A stretch of DNA of 41,821 bases from NCBI RefSeq assembly GCF_002272785.1, contig NZ_MLAS01000015.1:1-41821 (forward strand), written 5' to 3'. This DNA is from Helicobacter sp. 13S00477-4. GTDB lineage: Bacteria; Campylobacterota; Campylobacteria; Campylobacterales; Helicobacteraceae. This document shows, piece after piece, positions 1-7,911 of this stretch. The notes under the pieces were generated by a model. That model ran no database searches, was not told the DNA's origin, and was given only the letters and a program-made list of their open reading frames with translations. Made by a program: the position numbers and the translations under genes. Each line of letters opens with the position of its first letter. Within the stretch, counting starts at the first letter, position 1.

Positions 1-205
1 TTGAAGAACAATCATCAATATAAATATAAGCTTCTCCTTTAGTGAATACTGGAGCATAACAATAATTACCTTTATCGTGAGTTTTGATATGGATTGATTT
101 GTCTATGGGCTTGTCGGTAAGTTTTTGAGGTACAGAGTCTGCAGATAAAGTGTTAAAGAGCCCAAATATGATTAGAGGAAGCAATGAAAGTAATTTTGAA
201 TTCAT
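1..205 (-). CDS. Small exported protein of unknown function (3' end beyond window)
   Basis: I do not recognise the family. Only the first 68 codons lie in the window and they contain no stop. The start is the ATG at 203-205 (complement), preceded at about 5 bases by a good AAGGAGA ribosome site (211-217). Residues 1-22 form a classic signal peptide: a short polar start, the hydrophobic stretch LLSLLPLIIFGLF, then LSA before a likely cleavage. The mature part is polar and has two cysteines (about residues 49 and 66) that could form a disulfide in the periplasm. It lies downstream of the tRNA-Gln/fMet unit on the same strand, with 181 bases of AT-rich DNA between them that contain nested palindromes. 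Export is well supported; the function is not. Confidence 0.75.
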   Translation of the reverse strand, partial: MNSKLLSLLPLIIFGLFNTLSADSVPQKLTDKPIDKSIHIKTHDKGNYCYAPVFTKGEAYIYIDDCSS

Positions 206-236
206 TTATATCTCCTTAGGTGTGGATTTAGATTTT

Positions 237-267
237 TAATAATAAAAATTATTATTTATGATAATAA
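237..267. promoter_or_regulatory. AT-rich nested palindromes, possible metal-regulator operator
   Basis: TAATAAT (237-243) and ATTATTA (248-254) are perfect inverted copies around AAAA. A second, overlapping pair is TTATTA and TAATAA further right (to 267). The pattern resembles the TAATAAT-ATTATTA half-sites described for Helicobacter Fur and, more loosely, NikR-type operators, but the 4-base centre is not the canonical single base. It sits 30-60 bases upstream of the exported-protein start at 205. Chance palindromes are common in DNA this AT-rich, so this is a candidate only. Confidence 0.3.
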
Positions 268-386
268 GAGTGACCTTAAAAAATACTGAAAATTTTTATA
301 ACTTGATAAATTTTATTGCTTTTGGAGAGTATAGCTAATATATAGAATGAAATTAAGATATTGAATTTTGAAATGAGGTTGTTTTT

Positions 387-463
<77 letters not shown>

Positions 464-490
464 ACATTTAGATTTTTTTGTATTAAAAAG

Positions 491-565
491 TGGCTGGGGT
501 AAAAGGATTCGAACCTCTGAATGGCTGGACCAAAACCAGCTGCCTTACCACTTGGCGATACCCCA
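491..565 (-). tRNA. tRNA-Gln (TTG)
   Basis: The complement is a 75-base cloverleaf with encoded CCA (491-493). The acceptor arm begins TGGGGTA and pairs with TACCCCA. The anticodon stem GCTGG/CCAGC encloses a seven-base loop with anticodon TTG. It is the first gene of a two-tRNA unit with initiator tRNA-fMet, served by a near-ideal promoter at 590-618. Confidence 0.96.
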
Positions 566-589
566 ATACTTAAAATATACAGGGGTGCA

Positions 590-618
590 ATTATAATGGT
601 TTTATTGATTATTGTCAA
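590..618 (-). promoter_or_regulatory. Sigma-70-type promoter of the tRNA-Gln/fMet unit
   Basis: On the minus strand TTGACA (618-613) and TATAAT (595-590) are both perfect consensus hexamers separated by exactly 17 bases. The predicted start near 583 gives a leader of about 18 bases before tRNA-Gln. Such a strong promoter fits a stable-RNA gene. Its -35 box overlaps that of the divergent ribBA promoter. Confidence 0.75.
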
Positions 619-641
619 TAAAAACAAACTTAAGGTATAAT
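612..641 (+). promoter_or_regulatory. Promoter of ribBA
   Basis: TTGTCA (612-617) and TATAAT (636-641) are separated by 18 bases, predicting transcription from about 648 and a leader of about 21 bases. The -35 element occupies the same bases as the -35 of the divergent tRNA promoter, so the two polymerase sites overlap. Confidence 0.55.
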
Positions 642-668
642 CATACTTTTTTAGTTAAGGATTTATTT

Positions 669-1700
669 ATGTATATTCAACGCGTTAAAGAAGCTCTCAA
701 TGCTATTAAAAATGGTGAAATGATTATTATTATGGATGATGAAGATAGGGAAAATGAAGGAGATCTTGTGATGGCTGGGATTTTTTCTACCCCTGAAAAG
801 ATTAATTTTATGGCTCAAGAAGCAAGGGGCTTGATTTGTGTTTCTATCACCAAGCAGATTGCTCAAAAGCTTGATCTACCTCCAATGGTCAATCACAATA
901 GTTCCAATCATGAAACTGCTTTTACTGTTTCAATTGATGCAAAAGAAGCTAAAACAGGTATTTCTGCATTTGAACGCGATCTTACTATCCAATTGATGTG
1001 TGATGAAAATACGACTGGAGAGGATTTTGTCCGACCAGGGCATATTTTTCCTTTGATTGCAAAGGATGGAGGAGTTTTAGTCAGGACTGGTCATACTGAA
1101 GCGAGTGTTGATATTTGTAAAATTGCTGGACTTAAGCCTATTAGTGTTATATGTGAGATCATGAAACAAGATGGTTCAATGGCTAAAAGAGGAGATAAAT
1201 TTCTTAGTGAATTTGCCCAAAAATACAATCTTAAAACCTTATATGTTTCTGATTTGATCAGTTATCGTTTGCAAAATGAAAAACTCTTACAAATCCTTTC
1301 AGAAGAAAAAGTTGATTTTCTAGGTTTTGAATGTGAAAAAATCACTTTTCAAGATCATCTAAAACGAGAGCATTTTGCTTTTAGATTTGATTGTAATGGT
1401 AGTTCAATGCCTATTGTTAAATTTCATACAATTAAAAGTGATTATGAATTACTTAGTGATGAATCAGGTTATAATTTTTTGCTACGTTCTATTGATAGGA
1501 TAAAACATGAAGGTGGTTATCTTATTTTTATCAATGATAATACTCGTAACACCGATGTGATTAAAAGTTTTGGCATTGGTGCACAGATATTGAAATTCTT
1601 CAATATAAAGGATTTTAGGCTTATTACTTCAGATAATACACGAGAATATAATGCCTTAGGTGGATTTGATTTGAGGTTGTGTGAATATATTGAAGTCTAA
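669..1700 (+). CDS. ribBA: 3,4-dihydroxy-2-butanone 4-phosphate synthase with a GTP cyclohydrolase II-like C-terminal domain
   Basis: The enzyme converts ribulose 5-phosphate to dihydroxybutanone phosphate and formate in cytosolic riboflavin synthesis. The ATG at 669 is chosen because AAGGA lies 8 bases upstream and the family begins at this point; the frame is open further upstream to 612. In the 343-residue product, the RibB domain (about 1-200) shows DDEDRENEGDL at 23-33, RPGHIFPL at 122-129 and RTGHTEASVD at 139-148, which hold the metal and substrate ligands. The rest aligns in outline with GTP cyclohydrolase II (GIGAQIL near the end). It lacks the zinc-binding cysteine cluster and the GSLRCDC region, so that domain is probably not a working cyclohydrolase. 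This is the usual epsilonproteobacterial situation, with a separate ribA elsewhere. It converges on cmoA with overlapping stop codons. Confidence 0.93.
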   Translation: MYIQRVKEALNAIKNGEMIIIMDDEDRENEGDLVMAGIFSTPEKINFMAQEARGLICVSITKQIAQKLDLPPMVNHNSSNHETAFTVSIDAKEAKTGISAFERDLTIQLMCDENTTGEDFVRPGHIFPLIAKDGGVLVRTGHTEASVDICKIAGLKPISVICEIMKQDGSMAKRGDKFLSEFAQKYNLKTLYVSDLISYRLQNEKLLQILSEEKVDFLGFECEKITFQDHLKREHFAFRFDCNGSSMPIVKFHTIKSDYELLSDESGYNFLLRSIDRIKHEGGYLIFINDNTRNTDVIKSFGIGAQILKFFNIKDFRLITSDNTREYNALGGFDLRLCEYIEV

Positions 1701-2410
1701 TTTTTTCTTGCAATCAAGGTGGTGAAATTTATCCATTTAAAGAGGATTTCAACAGATTTAAACCCTGCATTTTTAAGCATTTCAAAATTTTCTTCTAAGC
1801 TGTAAGGTATCAAAACATTTTCGAGTGCTTCACGTTTTGTGGTGATTTCATTTTGGGTATATCCTTGTTCTTTTTTATAGAGATGATAGCGGTCTATCAT
1901 TTGTTTATCAAGTACTTTATCATTAGTTGTGATTTTTTCACTCATGATAAATATCCCACCATCACATAGTCCTTCAAAAATTTTTTTAATCAAAAGATTT
2001 CTTTGTATGGGTCTGATGAACTGTATTGTATAGTTTGCTGTTATGACGCAGGCATTTTGGATTTGGTATTCTAAAAAATTTTGATGAATAAAATCAATTT
2101 TTTTACCATAAGCTTTGGCTTTTAATCTTGCTCTTTCTATCATTGCAGTTGAATTATCAATGCCTTTTAATTGGATAGATTCATCTTCAAATTTATTGCT
2201 TAGCTCAAGCAGAAAGTTTCCAGTCGAGCAACCTAAATCATATACATAAGTATTTGACTTGAGTGCATTCAGACTAAAATCTACATTTAATCTGAGTACT
2301 TCTGAATAATAGGGAATTGAACGTATAGCCATATCATCAAAGACACTTGCAACACCTTCATCAAATTCAAATTGCTTTACAGGAGGGATTGAAAACAGTT
2401 TATCTTTCAT
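1697..2410 (-). CDS. cmoA: Carboxy-S-adenosyl-L-methionine synthase CmoA
   Basis: CmoA uses SAM and prephenate to make carboxy-SAM, which CmoB uses to form 5-oxyacetyl-uridine at tRNA position 34, widening wobble decoding. The 237-residue protein has the family start FDEGVASVFDDM with RSIPYY, then the Rossmann SAM motif YDLGCSTGNF (about 57-66), GIDNS and the ANYTIQFI segment. Length matches the family. Its ATG shares one base with the thiG stop (TAATG), so it is translationally coupled to thiG. Its stop overlaps the convergent ribBA stop, leaving no room for a terminator. CmoB is not in the window. Confidence 0.92.
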   Translation of the reverse strand: MKDKLFSIPPVKQFEFDEGVASVFDDMAIRSIPYYSEVLRLNVDFSLNALKSNTYVYDLGCSTGNFLLELSNKFEDESIQLKGIDNSTAMIERARLKAKAYGKKIDFIHQNFLEYQIQNACVITANYTIQFIRPIQRNLLIKKIFEGLCDGGIFIMSEKITTNDKVLDKQMIDRYHLYKKEQGYTQNEITTKREALENVLIPYSLEENFEMLKNAGFKSVEILFKWINFTTLIARKN

Positions 2411-3192
2411 TAGAGCTTTGCTAATCCAAATGTTGGAGAGCTCGGACTTGCATATTTTTTCTTTTCAATCCTACCACTCAAAAAGCTTTTTCTCCCAGCA
2501 ATGACAGCATATTTCATTGCTTCTGCCATCATTACAGGGTTCTGTGCCATTGCGATGGCAGTATTGGTCAGTACAGCATCTGCACCTAATTCCATAGCAA
2601 TAGCTGCATCTGAAGCACATCCAACCCCTGCATCCACTATTACGGGAATACTCACAGCTTCTTTGATGAAAGTGATATTATATCGATTTTGGATTCCAAG
2701 ACCACTTCCTATTGGAGCAGCTAAAGGCATTATAGCAGCGGCTCCAACTTCCTCAAGTTTTTTTGCAATAATGGGGTCATCATTAGTATAAGCAAGGATA
2801 CAAAAACCTTCTTTTGATAGGATTTCACAGGCTTTAAGTGTTTCAATTACATCTGGATAAAGTGTTTTTTGTGTATCACCTATGATTTCAAGCTTGATAA
2901 AATCAATACCTACAGCTTCCTTCACTAGGCGGAAAAGGGTGATGGCTTCATCAGCATTTACACAGCCTGCAGAATTGGGTAAAAATTTAATTGAAGTATC
3001 TTTAAAATAATCTAAAAGATTTTCTTCATTAGGATTGGTGATATTGACTCTCCTCACAGCAACGGTTATGATTTGTGAGCCTGAAACCAAAGTAGCTTCT
3101 TTTGTTGTTGTAAAATCTTTGTATTTGCCACTCCCTACAATCAACCTTGATTGAAATATTTTATTACCTATTTTTAGTTCATCTTTTGGCAT
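2410..3192 (-). CDS. thiG: Thiazole synthase ThiG
   Basis: ThiG builds the thiazole phosphate half of thiamine from 1-deoxyxylulose 5-phosphate, dehydroglycine or glycine imine, and sulfur from ThiS-thiocarboxylate. The 260-residue TIM-barrel protein contains GSGKY near the N-terminus, LPNSAGC (71-77), and FIKLEIIGD with the Schiff-base lysine K100. [14 protein letters not shown] and the phosphate-binding [20 protein letters not shown] follow. It is the first gene of a thiG-cmoA pair. The partner genes thiS, thiF and thiH are not adjacent, and thiE is far away at 29657. An extended -10 promoter lies just upstream. Identification is secure. Confidence 0.96.
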   Translation of the reverse strand: MPKDELKIGNKIFQSRLIVGSGKYKDFTTTKEATLVSGSQIITVAVRRVNITNPNEENLLDYFKDTSIKFLPNSAGCVNADEAITLFRLVKEAVGIDFIKLEIIGDTQKTLYPDVIETLKACEILSKEGFCILAYTNDDPIIAKKLEEVGAAAIMPLAAPIGSGLGIQNRYNITFIKEAVSIPVIVDAGVGCASDAAIAMELGADAVLTNTAIAMAQNPVMMAEAMKYAVIAGRKSFLSGRIEKKKYASPSSPTFGLAKL

Positions 3193-3224
3193 TTTAATAC
3201 CTTTTGCAATACTTTAATTTTTGC

Positions 3225-3233
3225 ATTATATCA
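3225..3233 (-). promoter_or_regulatory. Extended -10 promoter of thiG
   Basis: On the minus strand TGATATAAT (3233-3225) is a TGn-TATAAT extended -10, predicting transcription from about 3218, roughly 26 bases before the thiG ATG. Helicobacter housekeeping promoters commonly rely on this element without a clear -35. No thiamine (TPP) riboswitch fits in so short a leader. Confidence 0.5.
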
Positions 3234-3395
3234 AAGTTGATTAGATTTTTTGAGCGAATTTTAGTAAATGTAAAAGGGTTAAAATTAGTCAAATGGATCA
3301 ATATTTATTTGAAATAAAAGAGATTAAAAGTATTATTCAATGTATTAAAATATCCACTCAGTAATATATAAAAAATAAAAAGGAATTTAGGAAAA

Positions 3396-6300
3396 ATGAT
3401 TAATTTTAATATATCATCGATCAGAAATGATTTTAAAAAATTCTATGATGATGTATTGTATGGGATAGAATGTTCAAAAAATTCAAGTGAAGAAAAATTA
3501 AAAATAGAAGTAGAAAGAAGGATATTAGAGTATTTAAAAAATTATGGAATTAATTTAACCAATACTGTTGAATATGAATCTCAAGAAGTTGGTTTTACGA
3601 AAATTGCTGGTAGAGTGGATGCTTTATATGGGAATGTGATAATAGAATATAAAAAATATGGATTATTGGATACCCAAAAAGAATTGAATAAGGCATTAAG
3701 TCAATTATCAGATAAGTATTTAAAAAAAATTTCTTTTGATGCGAAGCGTAGGTATATAGGAATTTTATTTGATGGGAAAACAATTATTTTTTATAAATAT
3801 GATTACATTAAAGGTAATTGGTCATACAATAAAGAAAGCTTTACGCAAGAAAGTCTTTACGAATGGATTTTATATATCAGTGGTTCATCAAAAAAACAAG
3901 TTTCTTGCACTTCATTAAAAAATGATTTTTGTTTAGATAAAAATATTCCACTTTCTTTTGTTACTATAATGTATAAAAATATTTTATCAACTCAAAATAA
4001 AAGAATTAAAATGCTTTTTAATGAGTGGGATAAAACATTTAGATACGTATATGGAGGAATTTTAGATGAATTGTCATTATCTGAGATTATTAAGGATATA
4101 TTTAAATCAAATTCAAATATAAATTTTGAAGATTTTCAAATTGATAAGTTTTTATTTGTAATTTATACATATTATGCATTTATTGTTAAGTTATTCGCTA
4201 GTGAAATTGCTTGTGCTAATTTAAAGATTGCCCCTGAAACACCAATTAGATATATAAAAAACTCAGACGATCTAAAGACATCTCTTTTGTATATTGAAGA
4301 TGGACATTTTTTTAGAGATATTTCTAATATTGATAATTATATTGAAGGTGGTTTTTTTTCGTGGTATCTTGAATGTCTTAATGATGAAATGATTGAATCA
4401 ATAAAAAGTATATTAAGCCTTATAAATGAATATGAACCTATGAGTTTTTTTACTGAAGAAAAACAATCCAGAGACTTATTAAAGGGATTATATGAAGATA
4501 TTGTCCCACAAAAAATCAGGCATGATCTTGGAGAGTATTATACTCCTGATTGGTTGGCACAGATTTCGATTCAAGAAAGTGAGTTTAATGGCGATTTTCA
4601 ATCAAAAGCTTTAGATCCGGCTTGTGGTTCTGGTGCTTTTATTGTTGAATTTATTAATATTATTAAATATTATTTGGCAGATAAAAATTTAACAGATGAG
4701 GAAACTATTAAATATATAAGTCAAAGAGTTATTGGTTTTGATGTAAATCCTGTAGCTATTTTAACAGCAAGAACAAATTATTTAATAGCAATAAGTCCAT
4801 ATATAAAGAAAGATGCTCAAATTATAACAATACCAATTTATCTAGCAGACTCAATCATAACCCCAACTACAGAAGGCAGTGGTAAAATTCAAAATAGTTC
4901 TTATAAAATATCAACAGTTGAAGGTGAATTTTCGATTCCTAAATCATTATTAGATAAAAACTATTTAAATAAAATATTAAGACTTGTTGAAGAGACTATT
5001 TTCCACTTTTATCCTTTCGAAGATTTTAATATTTTATTAAAGAAAGAAAATATTTTTTTAGATAAATTTGAAGAAAATCAAATAAAATTTTTTTATAATA
5101 AAATTTTTGAGTTACATAAATTAAATAAAAATCAAATTTGGGCTAAGATCATTTTAAATTCATTCGCACCTTTACTGCATAGTAATTTTACTCATGTTGT
5201 GGGTAATCCACCATGGATTAAATGGGATTTTTTATCAAAAGATTATAGAAAAAAATTAAGTGTTTTATATTTAAAAATATATAAATTATTTTCTCACAAG
5301 GGGATGAAGGCTGGACTTGGGCATGCACATGATGATATTTCTATTTTATTTACATATATTGCTATGGATAAATATTTAGTAAAAAATGGTCGATTAACTT
5401 TTATTTTGAAACAAACTTTATTTAAGTCAATAGCTGGAGAACAATTCAGGAGGTTTGCTATTGAAAAAATACAAGAAACTATACCTGTAAGATGTGTAAA
5501 AATACATGATATGTTGAAATTAAATCCATTTGGACAAGGACAAGAAACATCAGTTGTCGTCTTAGAAAAGAATAAAAAAAATCTATATCCAGTTGAATAT
5601 AATATTTGGAATAAGGAGATAAAAAATAGATTCAAACAAACTGATAATGGAGATTTTGTTAAAAAAAATTGTAGCATAACTAAAATGTTTGCTTATCCTG
5701 ACCCAACAACAAGTTCTTCTACGGCACCATGGATAACTATACCTTATGGAGAATCTTTGCCAAAAATCTCAAAGGCTAAAAATTTTTACAAAGCAAGACA
5801 TGGTGTAGTTAATGATTTAAATAGCCTTTTTATTATTGAAATACTTGATGAAATTAATACTGAATTAGTAAGAATTAAAAACTTAGGAGATAAGGGAAAA
5901 AAGAAAATTAAGATACTTTCAAAGATTATAGAAAAGGAATCCGTATATCCACTCATTAAGCCTAAAGATATAAAAAAATGGGGTATTGATTCATATCAGT
6001 ACATGATTATTCCTCAATTCAAGGCAGGAGAAAATAATGAAAGTGATTTGAGGATAAGTGTACCTAAAACTTATAGCTTTTTAAATTTCTTTAGGAATGA
6101 ACTTAGAACAAGAAAATCTAAATGGTTTTATGGTGGAGACAAGCCATTTTATTCATTATTTGGTATTGGAGAATATACTTTTAGAAAATATAAAATAGTT
6201 TGGTGTTGCATGAGTTATCAACCAAATTTTTCAGTAGTTTCTGATATAAATGATAGATTAATTGGAAAAAAACTTTTTATTCCAGATAATACAATTGGTT

Positions 6301-6587
6301 ATATATCAATAGATAATGAAAAAGAAGCTCATTATATTTGTGCATTGCTTAATTCTAAAAAAACACAGGCTTTATTTTCTTTAAAATCGAGTAAAAGCAA
6401 ATGGGGCATTTCAATTGAAATGGTTAATCAGGTTCCTATAAAAGAGTTTGATAAGAAAGATATAAAGCATCAAGAGTTAGCATTATTATCATTATTAGCA
6501 CATAATTCAAAAAATAGAGATGAAATAATTGGAATTGAAGATAAAATCAATAGCATTGTAAATAATAATTCTATTTTTAATCATTAA
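3396..6587 (+). CDS. Type IIG restriction-modification enzyme (fused PD-(D/E)XK nuclease and N6-adenine methyltransferase)
   Basis: This single 1063-residue chain combines cleavage, methylation and target recognition. Near the N-terminus, D75 followed by E84-Y-K86 in RVDALYGNVIIEYKK gives a PD-(D/E)XK nuclease core, with E40 on a preceding helix. A helical connector leads to RHDLGEYYTPDWL, then SAM-binding motif I DPACGSGAF (407-415), GFDVNP, and catalytic motif IV NPPW (604-607). That order is the gamma-class adenine methyltransferase arrangement of the Eco57I/MmeI type. The last 350 or so residues would be the target-recognition region, so the recognition sequence cannot be predicted. The ATG at 3396 has AGGAAAA just before it. 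No separate methylase, specificity or helicase gene adjoins. The gene looks more A-rich than its neighbours and lies alone between core genes, consistent with lateral acquisition. Its stop overlaps the convergent MFS stop. It appears intact. Confidence 0.9.
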   Translation: MINFNISSIRNDFKKFYDDVLYGIECSKNSSEEKLKIEVERRILEYLKNYGINLTNTVEYESQEVGFTKIAGRVDALYGNVIIEYKKYGLLDTQKELNKALSQLSDKYLKKISFDAKRRYIGILFDGKTIIFYKYDYIKGNWSYNKESFTQESLYEWILYISGSSKKQVSCTSLKNDFCLDKNIPLSFVTIMYKNILSTQNKRIKMLFNEWDKTFRYVYGGILDELSLSEIIKDIFKSNSNINFEDFQIDKFLFVIYTYYAFIVKLFASEIACANLKIAPETPIRYIKNSDDLKTSLLYIEDGHFFRDISNIDNYIEGGFFSWYLECLNDEMIESIKSILSLINEYEPMSFFTEEKQSRDLLKGLYEDIVPQKIRHDLGEYYTPDWLAQISIQESEFNGDFQSKALDPACGSGAFIVEFINIIKYYLADKNLTDEETIKYISQRVIGFDVNPVAILTARTNYLIAISPYIKKDAQIITIPIYLADSIITPTTEGSGKIQNSSYKISTVEGEFSIPKSLLDKNYLNKILRLVEETIFHFYPFEDFNILLKKENIFLDKFEENQIKFFYNKIFELHKLNKNQIWAKIILNSFAPLLHSNFTHVVGNPPWIKWDFLSKDYRKKLSVLYLKIYKLFSHKGMKAGLGHAHDDISILFTYIAMDKYLVKNGRLTFILKQTLFKSIAGEQFRRFAIEKIQETIPVRCVKIHDMLKLNPFGQGQETSVVVLEKNKKNLYPVEYNIWNKEIKNRFKQTDNGDFVKKNCSITKMFAYPDPTTSSSTAPWITIPYGESLPKISKAKNFYKARHGVVNDLNSLFIIEILDEINTELVRIKNLGDKGKKKIKILSKIIEKESVYPLIKPKDIKKWGIDSYQYMIIPQFKAGENNESDLRISVPKTYSFLNFFRNELRTRKSKWFYGGDKPFYSLFGIGEYTFRKYKIVWCCMSYQPNFSVVSDINDRLIGKKLFIPDNTIGYISIDNEKEAHYICALLNSKKTQALFSLKSSKSKWGISIEMVNQVPIKEFDKKDIKHQELALLSLLAHNSKNRDEIIGIEDKINSIVNNNSIFNH

Positions 6588-7780
6588 TTTGGGTTATTTT
6601 GTTTCATTTTTGTAAATAAAAAGATCAAAGCTACAATATAGAGCATCCCTCCAAAGATATAAAACATTCCAATCATCCCAAAAGCATTTACAATTGGCTG
6701 ACTGATCAAAGGTGAGATGAACTGTCCTGTAAAAAGAAAGGCAGTCAAAAATCCATAAGCTTTAGCTCTTTCAAAATCTTTTGCAAGCATAAAAAGCCAA
6801 GAACTGTTATTGACTATGATAAATCCAAGACCTGCACCCATCAAAATAAATGTGATTAAAACAGCTATGTAATTGTGAAATACTGCAATAATAGTGAAAG
6901 ATATTGCAATTAAAAATAAACCTATAAAATAGATTTTAAAAATATTGAGGTAATTCCTCAAGCGATTATAAAATAATGAAAATATAGCCATAGATATAGA
7001 TGCAACTGCCATAGAAACACCAACATAAGAGCTTTCCATTCCTAGTGTGTGGGTAATAAAAAAAGGAAGTTGGGTAGGTGCTACATAAAACATTGCCATT
7101 GAGAAAAAGGCGAGTAGATAAACAGGGATAAATTTTATGATATTAGCTTTTTTACTCTTCTGTATGTGATTTGTTGTATCTAAATGGTGTTTTGGTTCAA
7201 AAAGCATTGCCAAAGCTAAAAATAAAATCAAAAAACCAAGCAAATATGCTAGAAAAGGATATCGCCAATCTAAATTGGACAAATAGCCTCCTAAAATTAA
7301 AAAAATTGTCCCTCCAAAAGCCATAAAAAAGCCTTGCATACTAAGTACTTTCTCTCTTTTTACTCCTGTGTAATAGTCACCTAGAAGTACCCCCACTCCT
7401 GTCATCAAAAACGCTGTAGCTGTTCCAAATACTGCACGGGAGGCTAATAGTAAATAAAGATTATCTAAAAAAAATCCACTGACTCCTGCTAAACTCCAAA
7501 TAATAATAGCAGGATAAATCAATTTTAATCTGCCAAATTTCTCCAACATAAAACCACTGATAGGTGAAAATATCATGATAAAAAGTGCTGGCAAAGTTAA
7601 AATAAGTTTTGATAATAGCTCAATATTTTTTGCATCTGAAAAATGCGATTCAAGTGCAGGTAATGAAGGGGCAATGATAGTGCTGCCCAAAACAGTGGTT
7701 GCAGAGATAGAAAAGAGAGCTGCCTTAAAAAGAGGACTATCAATGTTTTTGGCTTTTGGATTAGAGGATTGTATATTCAT
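6584..7780 (-). CDS. Major facilitator superfamily drug:H+ antiporter-like transporter
   Basis: The 398-residue product has about 12 hydrophobic segments with a polar central loop (around residues 200-220), as in the DHA1 family. MFS motif A is recognisable as SGFMLEKFGRLKLI after the second segment, with a motif-C-like GTIFLILGGYL in the fifth. The likely role is efflux of small toxic compounds across the inner membrane; the substrate is unknown. I chose the ATG at 7780; an in-frame TTG 45 bases upstream is open but has no good ribosome site. A candidate promoter and a long imperfect inverted repeat lie upstream, which would suit regulator control. The gene converges on the type IIG gene. 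Confidence 0.85.
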   Translation of the reverse strand: MNIQSSNPKAKNIDSPLFKAALFSISATTVLGSTIIAPSLPALESHFSDAKNIELLSKLILTLPALFIMIFSPISGFMLEKFGRLKLIYPAIIIWSLAGVSGFFLDNLYLLLASRAVFGTATAFLMTGVGVLLGDYYTGVKREKVLSMQGFFMAFGGTIFLILGGYLSNLDWRYPFLAYLLGFLILFLALAMLFEPKHHLDTTNHIQKSKKANIIKFIPVYLLAFFSMAMFYVAPTQLPFFITHTLGMESSYVGVSMAVASISMAIFSLFYNRLRNYLNIFKIYFIGLFLIAISFTIIAVFHNYIAVLITFILMGAGLGFIIVNNSSWLFMLAKDFERAKAYGFLTAFLFTGQFISPLISQPIVNAFGMIGMFYIFGGMLYIVALIFLFTKMKQNNPN

Positions 7781-7845
7781 TGTGTATTTTATCCTAAGTG
7801 ATTTAAAAAAATGTTGTATATGCAATTATTTGAAAAAAGCATAAT

Positions 7846-7883
7846 AATCCCGCATTAGCTATGAACTATTAATATGCGGAATT
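7846..7883. repeat. Imperfect inverted repeat in the MFS leader
   Basis: The left arm AATCCCGCATTA (7846-7857) and right arm TAATATGCGGAATT (7870-7883) are inverse copies, apart from one substitution and a two-base insertion, around a 12-base centre. The core CCGCAT/ATGCGG is perfect. It overlaps the predicted start region of the MFS transcript, so it could be an operator for a dimeric repressor or a 5'-leader hairpin. A role as the sodB terminator is also possible, although only a modest T run follows on the minus strand. Confidence 0.45.
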
Positions 7884-7889
7884 ATAACA
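7881..7889 (-). promoter_or_regulatory. Extended -10 promoter of the MFS gene
   Basis: The minus strand reads TGTTATAAT (7889-7881), a TGn-TATAAT extended -10, predicting a start near 7874 and a leader of about 95 bases. The inverted repeat at 7846-7883 spans the start site. Confidence 0.45.
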
Positions 7890-7911
7890 GAAAAAATCAG
7901 AAATTAAACAA

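Noticed and set aside
2501-2791. 96-codon frame opposite thiG
   Set aside because: Alanine/isoleucine-rich reverse reading of the thiG barrel; no start signals.
4351-4360. T8 run (and an A8 run near 3721) inside the type IIG gene as phase-variation tracts
   Set aside because: Runs of eight A or T are common in DNA this AT-rich, and the frame is intact; phase-variable tracts in this group are usually longer C/G runs.
7781-7825. Longer MFS protein starting at a TTG at 7825
   Set aside because: No ribosome site, and the ATG at 7780 gives a normal transporter N-terminus.
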